Shown here piece by piece: positions 31,794-41,966 of a stretch of 64,000 nucleotides of DNA. Numbering within the stretch: the stretch's first letter is position 1; each line of letters begins with the position of its first letter. A program made the translations under genes and the position numbers. The stretch lies in the NCBI RefSeq assembly GCF_002931055.1, contig NZ_PSXX01000001.1, forward strand, positions 496,001-560,000, in the 5' to 3' direction. Source of the DNA: Pseudoclavibacter sp. AY1H1 (GTDB lineage: Bacteria > Actinomycetota > Actinomycetes > Actinomycetales > Microbacteriaceae). The notes beneath the pieces are model-generated. The model searched no databases. It was not told the DNA's origin and worked only from the letters and a program-made list of their open reading frames with translations.

Positions 31794-32103
31794 GGCGCTG
31801 TAGCTCTGCGTGACGGACTTCGCTCCCGGGGTGCGGGGCTTGGTGGTACGGATCCGGCCGATGCCCTGGGGGAGCGCAGAAGATGAAGTCGTAATGTGAG
31901 GATCCCCTCGGTCGGCAACCTTTGGTTGTTTCGTTCGCCAAAGGCAGTGCGCCGATCGCTGACTTCAGGCTAGCGGGATGAGCTGCCTTGTTGGCTGTGT
32001 ATCTGTGCGAGTCGTCACCCAGCGTCTTCACACGCGATGTATCGCGATTGCGCGTATCTTGATGCAATCACGGATCGCGCCGGTCGGCGCACTTGGAGGA
32101 ATC
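31794..32103. other. Divergent gap between desaturase and a hypothetical gene
   Basis: The left 100 bases probably encode the missing N-terminus of the desaturase. The remainder is a divergent promoter region, with no clear operator. Confidence 0.45.
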
Positions 32104-32520
32104 ATGGCTTCGACGGGCAGCGGCGCAGGCGACACCACGGGCTCAGCGAGGGGTGAGCGGATGCGGGAGTCCGCGAACTCTGGCGCGCGCGTCCAGGCCG
32201 TCCACACGGGCCTGAAGAAGGTCGTGACCGGACGAGAGAGCGTCATCAAGAATCAGGCGGTGAAGCTTGCCGAGAAGCTCGACGTCAAGACCGAGGGCCG
32301 ACACCACCAGAAGATCCGCCTGGCGCTCCTGGCCCTGAACAGCCTGGTCGACACGCTCGGCAAGGATGGCAAGGCCGAGTCGGAAGCCAAGGCCTCAGCC
32401 GGCGCCGGTGACGCGAAATCGGCAAGCGGAGGCCCCCGTCCCTCGGCGGCACCCTCCGATTCTGACGCGCCCGAGGACATCGGCACCTTCACGCCCCGCG
32501 AAGGGCGTCGGAAGAACTAG
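32104..32520 (+). CDS. Hypothetical basic/low-complexity protein
   Basis: The gene encodes 138 residues. A central helical part ([19 protein letters not shown] to NSLVDTL) of about 60 residues is flanked by Ser/Gly/Ala-rich disordered ends. GGAGGAATC before the ATG is a strong ribosome binding site. No known motif; a nucleic-acid or membrane-associated role cannot be decided. Confidence 0.6.
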   Translation: MASTGSGAGDTTGSARGERMRESANSGARVQAVHTGLKKVVTGRESVIKNQAVKLAEKLDVKTEGRHHQKIRLALLALNSLVDTLGKDGKAESEAKASAGAGDAKSASGGPRPSAAPSDSDAPEDIGTFTPREGRRKN

Positions 32521-32524
32521 GTGT

Positions 32525-32544
32525 CCCGCTCCTCAGGGAGCGGG
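32525..32544 (+). terminator. Hairpin after the hypothetical gene
   Basis: CCCGCTCC, TCAG, GGAGCGGG starts 4 bases after the stop codon. There is no T run. Confidence 0.55.
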
Positions 32545-32615
32545 GTCCCTGCGCCGTGCGGAGGCAGCCGCGCGATAAAGTGGTCGCTTGTTCATGCCTA
32601 ACGACAAGGAGCATC

Positions 32616-34643
32616 GTGACCAGCGATCCCGTTGACCTCGAGACCGAAACCCGCCCGCACAAGAACGGCGGCGCGACGACCACCGGATTCGAGCTCTTCA
32701 CAGACCGCTCCGTCGTCGCGATGAAGCTCGACGGTGTGCTCGTCGACCTCGCCACCGTGGTGCCCGACGGGGCGAGCGCGGAACCGGTGACGAGCGACAG
32801 CGCCGACGGACTCAGCATCCTCCGCCACTCGGCCGCGCACGTCATCGCGCAGGCCGTGCAGAAGATCAACCCGGATGCGCGGCTCGGCATCGGTCCGCCC
32901 ATCACCGACGGCTTCTACTACGACTTCGACGTCGAGACCCCGTTCACGCCGGAAGACCTCAAGGCCATCGAGAAGGAAGCCCAGCGCATCCAGCGACAGG
33001 GGCAGCGCTTCGTGCGTCGGGTCGTGACCGACGATGAGGCACGGGCCGAACTCGCCGACGAGCCCTACAAGCTCGAGCTGATCGGACTCAAGGGCAGTGG
33101 CGCGAACGCCGACAACGAGTCGGTCGAGGTGGGCGCTGGTGAGCTCACTATCTACGACAACGTCGACGCGAAGACGGGAGAGGTCTACTGGAAGGACCTC
33201 TGCCGGGGGCCACACATCCCCTCGACCCGGATGCTCAGCAATGGCTTCTCGATCCTTCGCTCTGCGGCCGCCTACTGGCGCGGGTCCGAGAAGAACCCGC
33301 AGCTCCAGCGCATCTACGGAACGGCCTGGCCGACGAAGGACGAGCTGCGGGCCTACAAGGAGCGCATCGAGGAGGCCATGAAGCGCGACCACCGTCGCCT
33401 CGGCCGCGAGCTCGACCTGTTCAGCTTCCCGGACGAGCTCGGATCCGGGCTGCCGGTGTTCCATCCCAGGGGCGGGATCATCAAGCTCGAGATGGAAGAG
33501 CACTCGCGAAAGCGCCACGTGCAGGAGGGGTACAGCTTCGTCTCTACCCCGCACATCACGAAGGGGCGTCTCTACGAGATCTCCGGGCACCTCGACTGGT
33601 ACCGAGACGGCATGTATCCGCCGATGCGCATCGACGAGGAAGTGGACGAGGCGGGCAACGTCACCAAGCAGGGCCAGGACTACTACCTGAAGCCCATGAA
33701 CTGCCCGATGCACAACCTGATCTACAACCAGGGCGCGCACTCCTACCGTGAGCTGCCACTGCGGATGTTCGAGTTCGGCACGGTCTACCGCATGGAGAAG
33801 TCCGGCGTCGTGCACGGCCTGACCCGCGCACGCGGCTTCACCCAGGACGATGCCCACATCTACTGCACGCGCGACCAGATGCGGGACGAGCTGACCCGCA
33901 CCCTCAAGTTCGTGCTCTCGCTGCTCAAGGACTACGGCCTCGACGACTTCTACCTCGAGCTGTCGACGAAGAACCCCGAGAAGTTCGTCGGCGACGACGC
34001 AACGTGGGAGGAGGCGACGCGCACGCTCGAGGAGGTCGCCACCGAGTCCGGTCTCGACCTGGTCCCCGATCCGGGCGGAGCCGCGTTCTACGGTCCAAAG
34101 ATCTCCGTGCAGGCGCGCGACGCGATCGGCCGCACCTGGCAGATGTCGACCATCCAGCTCGACTTCAACCTGCCTGAGCTCTTCGACATGGAGTACGCGG
34201 CTCCGGATGGCACGCGCCAGCGTCCCGTCATGATCCACCGCGCCCTCTTCGGCTCGATCGAGCGCTTCTTCGGCGTGCTCGTCGAGCACTACGCCGGTGC
34301 CTTCCCGGTCTGGCTGTCGCCCGTGCAACTCGTCGCCATCCCGGTTGCGGAGCAGTACGGCGACTACCTCCAGGGCATTGTCGACGAGCTGCGATCCCAC
34401 GGCGTGCGAGCCGAGCTCGACGCGTCCGACGATCGCATGCCGAAGAAGATCCGCAACCACACGAAGGCGAAGGTGCCGTTCCAGCTCATCGCCGGCGAGG
34501 ACGACCGCGCCGCGAAGACGGTCTCCTTCCGCTTCCGCGATGGAACCCAGCGCAACGGCGTTCCGATCGAGGACGCGATCCGCCTCGTCCGCGGCGCCGT
34601 CGACGAGCACCTGCTCGTGAACACGGCAGAAGACCTGGCATGA
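32616..34643 (+). CDS. thrS: Threonyl-tRNA synthetase
   Basis: This 675-residue class II aminoacyl-tRNA synthetase has an N-terminal TGS domain (about 1-60), the second additional editing-type domain starting at [12 protein letters not shown], the catalytic core with [10 protein letters not shown] and the motif 2 region [23 protein letters not shown], and the anticodon-binding domain after about residue 570 ([13 protein letters not shown]). Start GTG 32616 has AAGGAG at good spacing. The stop overlaps the next start (ATGA), coupling it to the HIT protein. Confidence 0.97.
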   Translation: MTSDPVDLETETRPHKNGGATTTGFELFTDRSVVAMKLDGVLVDLATVVPDGASAEPVTSDSADGLSILRHSAAHVIAQAVQKINPDARLGIGPPITDGFYYDFDVETPFTPEDLKAIEKEAQRIQRQGQRFVRRVVTDDEARAELADEPYKLELIGLKGSGANADNESVEVGAGELTIYDNVDAKTGEVYWKDLCRGPHIPSTRMLSNGFSILRSAAAYWRGSEKNPQLQRIYGTAWPTKDELRAYKERIEEAMKRDHRRLGRELDLFSFPDELGSGLPVFHPRGGIIKLEMEEHSRKRHVQEGYSFVSTPHITKGRLYEISGHLDWYRDGMYPPMRIDEEVDEAGNVTKQGQDYYLKPMNCPMHNLIYNQGAHSYRELPLRMFEFGTVYRMEKSGVVHGLTRARGFTQDDAHIYCTRDQMRDELTRTLKFVLSLLKDYGLDDFYLELSTKNPEKFVGDDATWEEATRTLEEVATESGLDLVPDPGGAAFYGPKISVQARDAIGRTWQMSTIQLDFNLPELFDMEYAAPDGTRQRPVMIHRALFGSIERFFGVLVEHYAGAFPVWLSPVQLVAIPVAEQYGDYLQGIVDELRSHGVRAELDASDDRMPKKIRNHTKAKVPFQLIAGEDDRAAKTVSFRFRDGTQRNGVPIEDAIRLVRGAVDEHLLVNTAEDLA

Positions 34644-35212
34644 GCGCGCTCGGGTTCCCCGAAGGCGAGCTCGACGGCCTCGACATCGAGCGCTCGGCTG
34701 ACTTCGCCGGGGTGCCCGACTCCTTCCAGCGGCTCTGGACGCCGCACCGGATGGCGTACATCCAGGATGGTCAGGACCCCGCTCAGGATGCCTGCCCGTT
34801 CTGCGTCGGGCCCACGATGGACGACGAGAAGTCGCTCATCGTGGCCCGGGGCGAGCACGCGTTCGTGGTCATGAACCTCTATCCGTACAACTCCGGTCAC
34901 CTCCTCGTGTGCCCGTACCGGCACGTGGCGATGTACGACGAGGCCTCCGAGGCCGAGGTGCTCGAGATCGCGCATCTGACGCAGACCGCGATGCGTGTGC
35001 TCCGCGCCGTCTCGAACGTCGACGGCTTCAACATCGGGATGAACCAGGGTCGTCTGGCCGGAGCTGGCATCGCCGGGCACCTGCATCAGCACATCGTGCC
35101 TCGCTGGCAGTTCGACGCCAACTTCTTCCCGATCATCGCGAAGACGAAGGCGTTCCCATCGCTGCTCGGCGAGACCCGCCAGGCCCTCGCCGACGCCTGG
35201 CCGAAGGCCTGA
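34640..35212 (+). CDS. HIT-family nucleotide hydrolase
   Basis: This 190-residue protein has the histidine triad at [11 protein letters not shown], which binds the phosphate of AMP-linked substrates. CPFC near residue 50 is a Zn-type pair common in actinobacterial HIT proteins, and [17 protein letters not shown] is the conserved middle. It is probably an Ap4A phosphorylase or adenylyl hydrolase. It is translationally coupled to thrS, which is a frequent partner and may reflect clearing of Ap4A made by synthetases. Confidence 0.9.
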   Translation: MSALGFPEGELDGLDIERSADFAGVPDSFQRLWTPHRMAYIQDGQDPAQDACPFCVGPTMDDEKSLIVARGEHAFVVMNLYPYNSGHLLVCPYRHVAMYDEASEAEVLEIAHLTQTAMRVLRAVSNVDGFNIGMNQGRLAGAGIAGHLHQHIVPRWQFDANFFPIIAKTKAFPSLLGETRQALADAWPKA

Positions 35213-35330
35213 CCGACCGCGATTCGATTGGGCAGTCGCCCAATCAAGCCGGGACGCACGCGCGTCTACACTTGAGCCAATTCACCTCCGAACCGCCATG
35301 CACTCTCTGCACGCGGAAAGTAAGGACATC

Positions 35331-36248
35331 ATGAGCGAAAGCACTGCCCCCCTCGTCGCCGCCGACGGGACCGTAGGCTCCAACCGGGTCAAGCGCGGCC
35401 TCGCGGAGATGCTCAAGGGCGGCGTGATCATGGACGTCGTCACCGCAGAGCAGGCGCGCATCGCCGAAGATGCCGGCGCTGTCGCCGTCATGGCCCTCGA
35501 GCGCGTCCCGGCCGACATCCGCGCGCAGGGCGGCGTCGCCCGCATGAGCGATCCCGACCTCATCGAGAGCATCATCGCCGAGGTCTCCATCCCCGTCATG
35601 GCGAAGGCTCGCATCGGGCACTTCGTCGAGGCGCAGGTGCTGCAGGCGCTCGACGTCGACTACATCGACGAGTCCGAGGTGCTGAGCCCCGCCGACTACG
35701 TCAACCACATCGACAAGTGGCAGTTCACGACGCCGTTCGTCTGCGGCGCCACGAACCTCGGTGAGGCGCTGCGACGTATCAACGAGGGCGCCGCCATGAT
35801 CCGCTCGAAGGGCGAGGCCGGCACGGGCGACGTATCGGAGGCGACTAAGCACATCCGCAAGATCCGCGGGGAGGTCGCCGCCCTCACGTCCATGACCCAC
35901 GACGAACTCTACGTCGCCGCGAAGGAGCTCCAGGCTCCATACGAACTCGTGCGCGAGATCGCCGAGACCGGCAAGCTGCCCGTCGTGCTCTTCACCGCGG
36001 GTGGCGTCGCGACCCCGGCCGACGCCGCGATGATGATGCAGCTCGGCGCAGACGGTGTCTTCGTCGGCTCCGGCATCTTCAAGTCGGGCAACCCGGCCCA
36101 GCGCGCGGCCGCCATCGTGAAGGCGACCACCGCGTTCGACGACCCTGCCGTGATCGCTGCCGCATCGCGCGGACTCGGCGAAGCCATGGTCGGCATCAAC
36201 GTCTCCGACCTCGCAGCCCCGCACCGTCTCGCTGAGCGCGGCTGGTAG
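35331..36248 (+). CDS. pdxS: Pyridoxal 5'-phosphate synthase lyase subunit
   Basis: The enzyme has 305 residues and is a TIM barrel of the PdxS/SNZ family. It makes PLP from ribose 5-phosphate, glyceraldehyde 3-phosphate and ammonia. The conserved segments [33 protein letters not shown] (with substrate Lys) and GEAGTGDV are present. The ATG at 35331 with AAGGAC upstream is chosen. It forms an operon with pdxT seven bases downstream. Confidence 0.97.
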   Translation: MSESTAPLVAADGTVGSNRVKRGLAEMLKGGVIMDVVTAEQARIAEDAGAVAVMALERVPADIRAQGGVARMSDPDLIESIIAEVSIPVMAKARIGHFVEAQVLQALDVDYIDESEVLSPADYVNHIDKWQFTTPFVCGATNLGEALRRINEGAAMIRSKGEAGTGDVSEATKHIRKIRGEVAALTSMTHDELYVAAKELQAPYELVREIAETGKLPVVLFTAGGVATPADAAMMMQLGADGVFVGSGIFKSGNPAQRAAAIVKATTAFDDPAVIAAASRGLGEAMVGINVSDLAAPHRLAERGW

Positions 36249-36255
36249 CGAGGCG

Positions 36256-36852
36256 TTGGCGACTCCCGTAGTCGGCGTCCTCGCCCTGCAGGGCGACGTC
36301 CGTGAGCACCAGCAGGTGCTCACGGACCTCGGCGCCGAGGTGGTGCTCGTGCGGACCCAGGCGCAGCTCGAGGCGGTCTCGGGGCTCGTGATCCCCGGAG
36401 GCGAGTCGAGTGTCATCGACAAGCTGTCTCGGATCTTCGACATCGCCCAGCCCATCCAGGATCGAATCGCAGCAGGGATGCCGGTCTTCGGCACATGCGC
36501 CGGCTTGATCATGCTCGCCGACACCGTCGTCGACGCGATCAGGGGCCAGCAGAGCTTCGGCGGCCTCGAGGTGTCGGTGCGGCGCAACGCGTTCGGCTCG
36601 CAGAACCAGTCGTTCGAGACGCAGATCGAGGTTCCGGAGCTGGGCGAGCCGGCCGTGCACGCCACCTTCATCCGCGGCCCCGTCGTGGATGCCGTCGGGA
36701 GCCGTGCCCGCGTCATGGCGGCGCTGCCGGACGGTCGAGTAGTCGCCGTCGCGCAGGGCAACCTCCTCGGGACGTCGTTCCACCCCGAGATGAACGGCGA
36801 GACCCGGTTCCACAGGTACTTCCTCGACCGGGTCGCCGAGCACGCCGACTGA
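36256..36852 (+). CDS. pdxT: Pyridoxal 5'-phosphate synthase glutaminase subunit
   Basis: This 198-residue class I glutaminase releases ammonia for PdxS. The nucleophile Cys lies in VFGTCAGLIML, and His/Glu lie in SFHPEMNGETRFH. The start is TTG 36256 with GCGAGGCG ahead, giving MATPVVGVLALQGDV, the usual N-terminus. It is directly behind pdxS. Confidence 0.96.
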   Translation: MATPVVGVLALQGDVREHQQVLTDLGAEVVLVRTQAQLEAVSGLVIPGGESSVIDKLSRIFDIAQPIQDRIAAGMPVFGTCAGLIMLADTVVDAIRGQQSFGGLEVSVRRNAFGSQNQSFETQIEVPELGEPAVHATFIRGPVVDAVGSRARVMAALPDGRVVAVAQGNLLGTSFHPEMNGETRFHRYFLDRVAEHAD

Positions 36853-36898
36853 ACGACGCCACGCACCGACCGATTCGACAGAGAACCAGGAGCAGAAC

Positions 36899-38203
36899 AT
36901 GGCGAGACGCCGTCCGAGCAAGGCAGCCAGGAGCAAGCAGGTCAGCGATTCCCTCGCGGCCTTCATCCGTGATGCCCCCTCCTCCTATCACGCGGCAGCT
37001 GAGGTCGCACGGCGGCTCGAGGATGCCGGCTTCACGTCGCTCGACGAACGCGATGAGTGGCCGCAGGATGCCGGCGGCTACGTCGTCGTCCGCGACGGCG
37101 CTGTCATCGCGTGGCGAGTGCCGGAGTCCACGTCGCCGATCACGCCGTTCGCGATCGTCGGAGCGCACACCGACTCGCCTGGGTTCAAGCTCAAGCCGAA
37201 CCCGGAGTCGGCATCGCAGGGCTGGCAGCGCCTCGAGGTCGAGGTCTACGGCGGGCCACTGCTGAACTCCTGGCTCGACCGCGAGCTGCGCGTCGCGGGC
37301 CGTCTCGCCCTCGCTGACGGCACCACCGTGCTCGCCGCTTCAGGACCCATCGCGCGCATCCCGCAGCTTGCGATCCATCTCGACCGTGGCGTCAACGAGC
37401 GCGGACTCGTCCTCGACCCGCAGCGCCACACCCACCCGGTCCTCGGTCTCGAGGCGGCGGGAGGCGTCGTGGCGGCGCTCGCATCCGACGCCGGGGTCGA
37501 CCCGGATTCGATCACGGGCTTCGACCTCTTCCTCGCAGATGCCCAGGACGCCCAGCTCTTCGGACACGGCGAGGCGCTGTTCGCCGGGGCTCGCCTCGAC
37601 AACCTCGTCAGCGTCCACGCCGCGACGACGGCACTCGTCGAGACCGTGCCGAGTGGCGTGATCCCCGTCATCGCGGCCTTCGACCACGAAGAGGTGGGTT
37701 CCGCGAGCCGTTCAGGCGCGGCCGGCCCGTTCCTCGGCGACGTGCTCGCTCGCATCCAGGAGGGCCTCGGTGCGGGACCCGCCCAGCAGCGTCGCGCGCT
37801 CGCCGCGTCATGGCTCGTCTCGAGCGACCTGGGCCACAGCGTGCACCCGAACTACCCGGAGAAGCACGACGACGAGACCCGGCCCATCGCGGGCCGAGGG
37901 ACCCTCCTCAAGCTGAACGCGAACCAGCGCTACGCGACGGATGCGCGCGGGAGCGCACTCTGGACCGGCGTCTGCCAGAACGCCGGCGTGGCCGTGCAGG
38001 CCTTCGTGTCGAGCAACTCGCTGCCGTGCGGTTCGACGATCGGCCCGATCGCGTCCACCGAGCTCGGCATCTCGACCGTCGACGTCGGCATCCCCATCCT
38101 CTCCATGCACTCGGCCCGCGAGCTGGCCGCGATCGCCGACATCGAGGCCCTCGAACGCGCACTCGCTGTGTTCCTCGCGGGTGCTTGGCCGGAGCACGCG
38201 TAA
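36899..38203 (+). CDS. M18-family zinc aminopeptidase
   Basis: This 434-residue M18 peptidase (aspartyl-aminopeptidase type) removes N-terminal residues from peptides. The metal-binding motifs are GAHTDSPGFKLKP, FDHEEVGSASRSGA and DLGHSVHPNYPEKHD. AGGAG lies at good spacing before the ATG. It closely follows pdxT and may be transcribed with it. Confidence 0.93.
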   Translation: MARRRPSKAARSKQVSDSLAAFIRDAPSSYHAAAEVARRLEDAGFTSLDERDEWPQDAGGYVVVRDGAVIAWRVPESTSPITPFAIVGAHTDSPGFKLKPNPESASQGWQRLEVEVYGGPLLNSWLDRELRVAGRLALADGTTVLAASGPIARIPQLAIHLDRGVNERGLVLDPQRHTHPVLGLEAAGGVVAALASDAGVDPDSITGFDLFLADAQDAQLFGHGEALFAGARLDNLVSVHAATTALVETVPSGVIPVIAAFDHEEVGSASRSGAAGPFLGDVLARIQEGLGAGPAQQRRALAASWLVSSDLGHSVHPNYPEKHDDETRPIAGRGTLLKLNANQRYATDARGSALWTGVCQNAGVAVQAFVSSNSLPCGSTIGPIASTELGISTVDVGIPILSMHSARELAAIADIEALERALAVFLAGAWPEHA

Positions 38204-38331
38204 ACTAGACGAAGAGACCGCTCGCCGACGGCGACCAGTGGCGTCCACTTCTCGGGCCACGGTGTCAGCGTGCATACGAACAGCAGCAGGCGCCCACCGC
38301 AGGTGAGACGCGCTAGAACAACGGAGAACAG

Positions 38332-39096
38332 ATGTCCGGACACTCCAAGTGGGCGACGACCAAGCACAAGAAGGCCATCATCGACTCGCGTCGCGCGAAG
38401 TCGTTCGCCAAGCTCATCAAGAACATCGAGGTCGCGGCGAAGATCGGCGGCGCCGACATCGCTGGCAACCCCACGCTGGCTGACGCCATCCAGAAGGCGA
38501 AGAAGACCAGCGTCCCGATCGACAACATCAACCGGGCCGTCAAGCGCGGCGCGGGCCTCACGGGCGAGTCGATCGACTACACGACGATCATGTACGAGGG
38601 CTACGGCCCTGGTGGCATCGCGCTGCTCATCGAGTGCCTCACCGACAACAAGAACCGCGCGGCGGCTGAGGTGCGCACCGCCATGAGCCGCAACGGCGGC
38701 AACATGGCCGACCCTGGCTCTGTTGCGTTCAACTTCGAGCGCAAGGGCGTCATCGTCGTCCCCCACGAGGAGACCCCCACCGAGGACGACGTGCTCGAGG
38801 TCGTCCTCGACGCCGGCGCCGAGGAGGTCATCGACCACGGGCACGTATTCGAGATCCGCACGGAAGCCAGCGAGATGGTCGGCGCACGCACGGCCCTGCA
38901 GGCCGCTGGCATCGACTACGACTCCGCCGACGCCGAGTTCGTGCCGAACGTCAAGGTCGAGGCCGACGCCGACACCGCTCGCAAGGTGTTCCGCCTCATC
39001 GACGCACTCGAGGACAGCGACGACGTGCAGAACATCTTCACGAACATCGACGTCTCCGCCGAGGTGCAGCAGCAGCTCTCCGAAGACGACGAGTAG
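38332..39096 (+). CDS. yebC: YebC/PmpR-family protein
   Basis: This 254-residue protein with the signature [15 protein letters not shown] is conserved next to ruvC across actinobacteria. Family members act as translation helpers or DNA-binding regulators. The acidic C-terminus ([10 protein letters not shown]) is typical. It opens the yebC-ruvC-ruvA-ruvB run. Confidence 0.95.
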   Translation: MSGHSKWATTKHKKAIIDSRRAKSFAKLIKNIEVAAKIGGADIAGNPTLADAIQKAKKTSVPIDNINRAVKRGAGLTGESIDYTTIMYEGYGPGGIALLIECLTDNKNRAAAEVRTAMSRNGGNMADPGSVAFNFERKGVIVVPHEETPTEDDVLEVVLDAGAEEVIDHGHVFEIRTEASEMVGARTALQAAGIDYDSADAEFVPNVKVEADADTARKVFRLIDALEDSDDVQNIFTNIDVSAEVQQQLSEDDE

Positions 39097-39101
39097 TCCG
39101 A

Positions 39102-39728
39102 GTGCCGCGGCGAATCCTGGGCATCGACCCCGGCCTCACGCGCTGCGGCCTCGGCATCGTCGACGCGCACGGCCGACAGCGTGTCGAGTTCGTGCACGTC
39201 TCGGTGGTCACGTCAGCTCCCGGAGATGAGCTGCAGCGGCGCCTCCGACTCCTCGCAGACGGCATCGAGGCCGTGCTCGACGAGTTCAAGCCGGATGCCA
39301 TCGCCCTGGAGCGCGTCTTCGCCCAGCAGAACCTGCCGAGCGTCATGGGGGTCGCCCAGATTTCTGGAGTGATCCTCGTCGCGGCGGAACGTCGGGGCAT
39401 CGCCGCTGTCCTGCACACCCCGTCGGAGGTCAAGGCCGCCGTCACCGGCTACGGCTCAGCCGAGAAGAAGCAGGTCGGCACGATGGTGCAGCGCATCCTG
39501 CGACTCGACGACATCCCCAAGCCGGCCGACGCCGCCGACGCGTTGGCGCTCGCTATCTGCTCGGCTTGGAAATCCCCGCTCGACGCCTTCAAGTCAGCGA
39601 GGGGCCAGACGCCAGCGCAGCGAGCCGTCGCGTCAGCCGGGCGGCCTGCGGACGCGCCGACAACCGCGCAGAGCGCGTGGCTCGCCGCCGAGCGTGCCGC
39701 GAAATCCCGCGGCCGCCGCGTACGGTAG
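39102..39728 (+). CDS. ruvC: Holliday junction resolvase RuvC
   Basis: This 208-residue junction-cutting endonuclease has acidic catalytic residues D9 in LGIDPGLTRCG, E70 in IALERVFAQQN and the Asp pair in KPADAADALALA. The Ala/Arg-rich tail after about residue 165 extends beyond the usual end. The GTG start lies 5 bases after yebC. Confidence 0.97.
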   Translation: MPRRILGIDPGLTRCGLGIVDAHGRQRVEFVHVSVVTSAPGDELQRRLRLLADGIEAVLDEFKPDAIALERVFAQQNLPSVMGVAQISGVILVAAERRGIAAVLHTPSEVKAAVTGYGSAEKKQVGTMVQRILRLDDIPKPADAADALALAICSAWKSPLDAFKSARGQTPAQRAVASAGRPADAPTTAQSAWLAAERAAKSRGRRVR

Positions 39729-39732
39729 ACCG

Positions 39733-40356
39733 GTGATTGATTCCCTCCGCGGCCAGGTGCTGTACCGGACCGCCACAACGGTCACGATCGAGGCCGCGGG
39801 TGTCGGCTACCAGGTCTTCGTGACCCCAGCGCATGCCCTGCAGCTCCGCCTCGACACCGAGGTGCTGCTGCGCACGCACCTCGTCGTCCGCGAAGACGCC
39901 TGGACCCTGTACGGGTTCCAGCGACCCGAGGAACTCGAGATCTTCGAGCACCTCATCACGGTCACCGGAGTCGGTCCCAAGTCCGCGCTCGGCGTGCTCG
40001 CTCATCTCGAGCCGGAACAGGTCGCCCGCGCGGTCAGCGAAGAGGACGTCAAGGCCTTCACGGCAGTGAGCGGCATCGGCCCCAAGACCGCCAAGCTCAT
40101 CATCCTCTCGCTCGCGGGCAAGATCGCTCTCGCGCCTGCCCCGGGCACGACCACGGGGGAGCCGTCCTCCGACAGCGGAGCGGCGGCGGTGCGCCGCGAC
40201 GTGGTCGAAGCGCTGCTCGGCCTCGGCTACGCAGAACGGCAGGCTTCGCCCGCGGTCGAGGACGCCGCGAAGGCGCTCGAGGGTGAAGAGCAGGACGTCG
40301 CGAAGCTGCTGCGGGCCACACTCAAGCTGCTCGGGCCGGCCGGGAGCCGATCGTGA
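39733..40356 (+). CDS. ruvA: Holliday junction DNA-binding protein RuvA
   Basis: This 207-residue protein has an OB fold at the N-terminus ([20 protein letters not shown]), two helix-hairpin-helix motifs ([11 protein letters not shown] and [14 protein letters not shown]) and a C-terminal RuvB-contact domain. The GTG at 39733 has no ribosome binding site, but TACGGT lies six bases ahead inside the end of ruvC, so it may have its own leaderless promoter as well as read-through. Confidence 0.96.
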   Translation: MIDSLRGQVLYRTATTVTIEAAGVGYQVFVTPAHALQLRLDTEVLLRTHLVVREDAWTLYGFQRPEELEIFEHLITVTGVGPKSALGVLAHLEPEQVARAVSEEDVKAFTAVSGIGPKTAKLIILSLAGKIALAPAPGTTTGEPSSDSGAAAVRRDVVEALLGLGYAERQASPAVEDAAKALEGEEQDVAKLLRATLKLLGPAGSRS

Positions 40357-41387
40357 CCGACGCCTCGCACATCCCGGAAGCACCCGAGTCCGAGGCGGAG
40401 ATCGCCTTCGAGGGAGCCCTCAGACCGGCGAACCTCGCCGAGTTCGTCGGCCAGGCGAAGGTGCGAGTGCAGTTGGAGCTGCTCCTCAAGGCAGCCGCCC
40501 TGCAGAGTCGCACCCCAGACCACATCCTGCTCGCGGGCCCCCCTGGCCTCGGAAAGACGACGCTGGCTCTCATCGTCGCCGAGGAGACGGGGCAGCCCAT
40601 TCGGCTCACGAGCGGTCCCGCGCTGCAGCACGCGGGCGACCTGGCGGCCGTCCTCTCCAGCCTGGTGCCGGGTGAGCTGCTGTTCATCGACGAGATCCAC
40701 CGCATGGCGCGCACGGCCGAGGAGATGCTGTACCTCGCCATGGAGGACTACCGCATCGACATCATGGTCGGCAAGGGCGCAGGCGCCACGAGCGTTCCGC
40801 TCGAGCTGGCCCCCTTCACCGTCATCGGCGCCACCACCCGAGCGGGCCTCCTCCCGAACCCGCTTCGCGACCGCTTCGGCTTCACCGCGCACCTCGAGTT
40901 CTACGAGGACGCCGAGCTGGAACGGGTCCTCGCCCGTGCGGCCCGCCTGCTCGACCTCCGCGTCGACGACGCGGCGCTCGCCGAGATCGCGACCCGGAGC
41001 CGGGGCACACCGCGAATCGCGAACCGACTCCTCCGGCGAGTGCGCGACTACGCCCTCGTCCACGAGACCGACGCCAACGAGCAGGCCGTGCAGCACGCAC
41101 TCCTGGTCTACGACGTGGACGCGCTCGGCCTCGACCGCCTCGACCGCGCCGTCCTGCAGGCGCTCATCGATCGCTTCGCCGGGGGACCGGTCGGCGTGAG
41201 ATCGCTGGCCGTCTCCGTCGGCGAGGAGGCGGAGACCGTCGAGAGCGTGGTCGAACCCTTCCTCGTCCGGACCGGCCTCGTCACCCGCACGCAGAGGGGC
41301 CGCGTCGCAACGCAGCAGGCCTACGCGCACCTCGGGCGCACCCTCCCTGGCGGGGCAGCACCCCAGCGGTCAGCTCTCGACATCTAG
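40353..41387 (+). CDS. ruvB: Holliday junction branch migration ATPase RuvB
   Basis: This 344-residue AAA+ motor has Walker [11 protein letters not shown], Walker [11 protein letters not shown], sensor GATTRAG and a C-terminal winged helix. The start GTG overlaps the ruvA stop (GTGA). Confidence 0.97.
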   Translation: MTDASHIPEAPESEAEIAFEGALRPANLAEFVGQAKVRVQLELLLKAAALQSRTPDHILLAGPPGLGKTTLALIVAEETGQPIRLTSGPALQHAGDLAAVLSSLVPGELLFIDEIHRMARTAEEMLYLAMEDYRIDIMVGKGAGATSVPLELAPFTVIGATTRAGLLPNPLRDRFGFTAHLEFYEDAELERVLARAARLLDLRVDDAALAEIATRSRGTPRIANRLLRRVRDYALVHETDANEQAVQHALLVYDVDALGLDRLDRAVLQALIDRFAGGPVGVRSLAVSVGEEAETVESVVEPFLVRTGLVTRTQRGRVATQQAYAHLGRTLPGGAAPQRSALDI

Positions 41388-41512
41388 GAACCAGCTTCAC
41401 CCCTCCAGCTCTTGCTGAGCGACATCCGGACGACCGCGACGTACACTAGATGCGTTTGCCGTCGTTCCGGGCGTGCATAGTCGTAGTACGGACTGCCAGA
41501 AAGGCACCCACA

Positions 41513-41908
41513 ATGGATCTCACGCTTCTCCTTCCCCTCGTCCTCCTCGGCGTCATGATCTTCTTCATGTGGCGCAGCAACAAGAAGAGGTCCCAGCAGC
41601 AGCAGGAGATGCGCAGCAGCGCGGTCATCGGCGCGGATGTCATGACGCAGAGCGGCGTCTACGGCACGATCGTCGACATCGACGAGGAGAACAACATCAC
41701 GACGATCGAGTCGGAGCCGGGCACTCGCCTTCGCGTCCACTCGATGACCGTCGCGAACATCCTCACACCAGCCGTCCCGGACGACGCTTCCGCGCTCTCC
41801 GAGCACGAGGCCGTCGAAGAGCGTCCCGAGCTCGAGGCCGAGGCTGAGTCCGAGCGTCGCGACAGCGACAACGGGTCCGAGTCCGGACCGAACATCAACA
41901 AGGCGTAG
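41513..41908 (+). CDS. yajC: Preprotein translocase subunit YajC
   Basis: This 131-residue protein has a single N-terminal helix (LLLPLVLLGVMIFFMW) followed by the soluble core VMTQSGVYGTIVDID and a long acidic tail. It is an accessory part of the SecDF complex. AAAGG about 9 bases upstream supports ATG 41513. TACACT at 41442-41447 is a possible -10 box. Confidence 0.93.
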   Translation: MDLTLLLPLVLLGVMIFFMWRSNKKRSQQQQEMRSSAVIGADVMTQSGVYGTIVDIDEENNITTIESEPGTRLRVHSMTVANILTPAVPDDASALSEHEAVEERPELEAEAESERRDSDNGSESGPNINKA

Positions 41909-41966
41909 GCGACTCCCTCACCTCTCACGCACGGGCCTCGTCTTGAGGTCAGAAGGCAGAACTCTC

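Noticed and set aside
32598-34610. 670-codon open frame antisense to thrS
   Set aside because: It is a shadow of thrS; no start signal or domain.
41412-41447. TTGCTG/TACACT as a complete yajC promoter
   Set aside because: The spacing is 24 bases, too long for a standard promoter; only the -10 box is mentioned.
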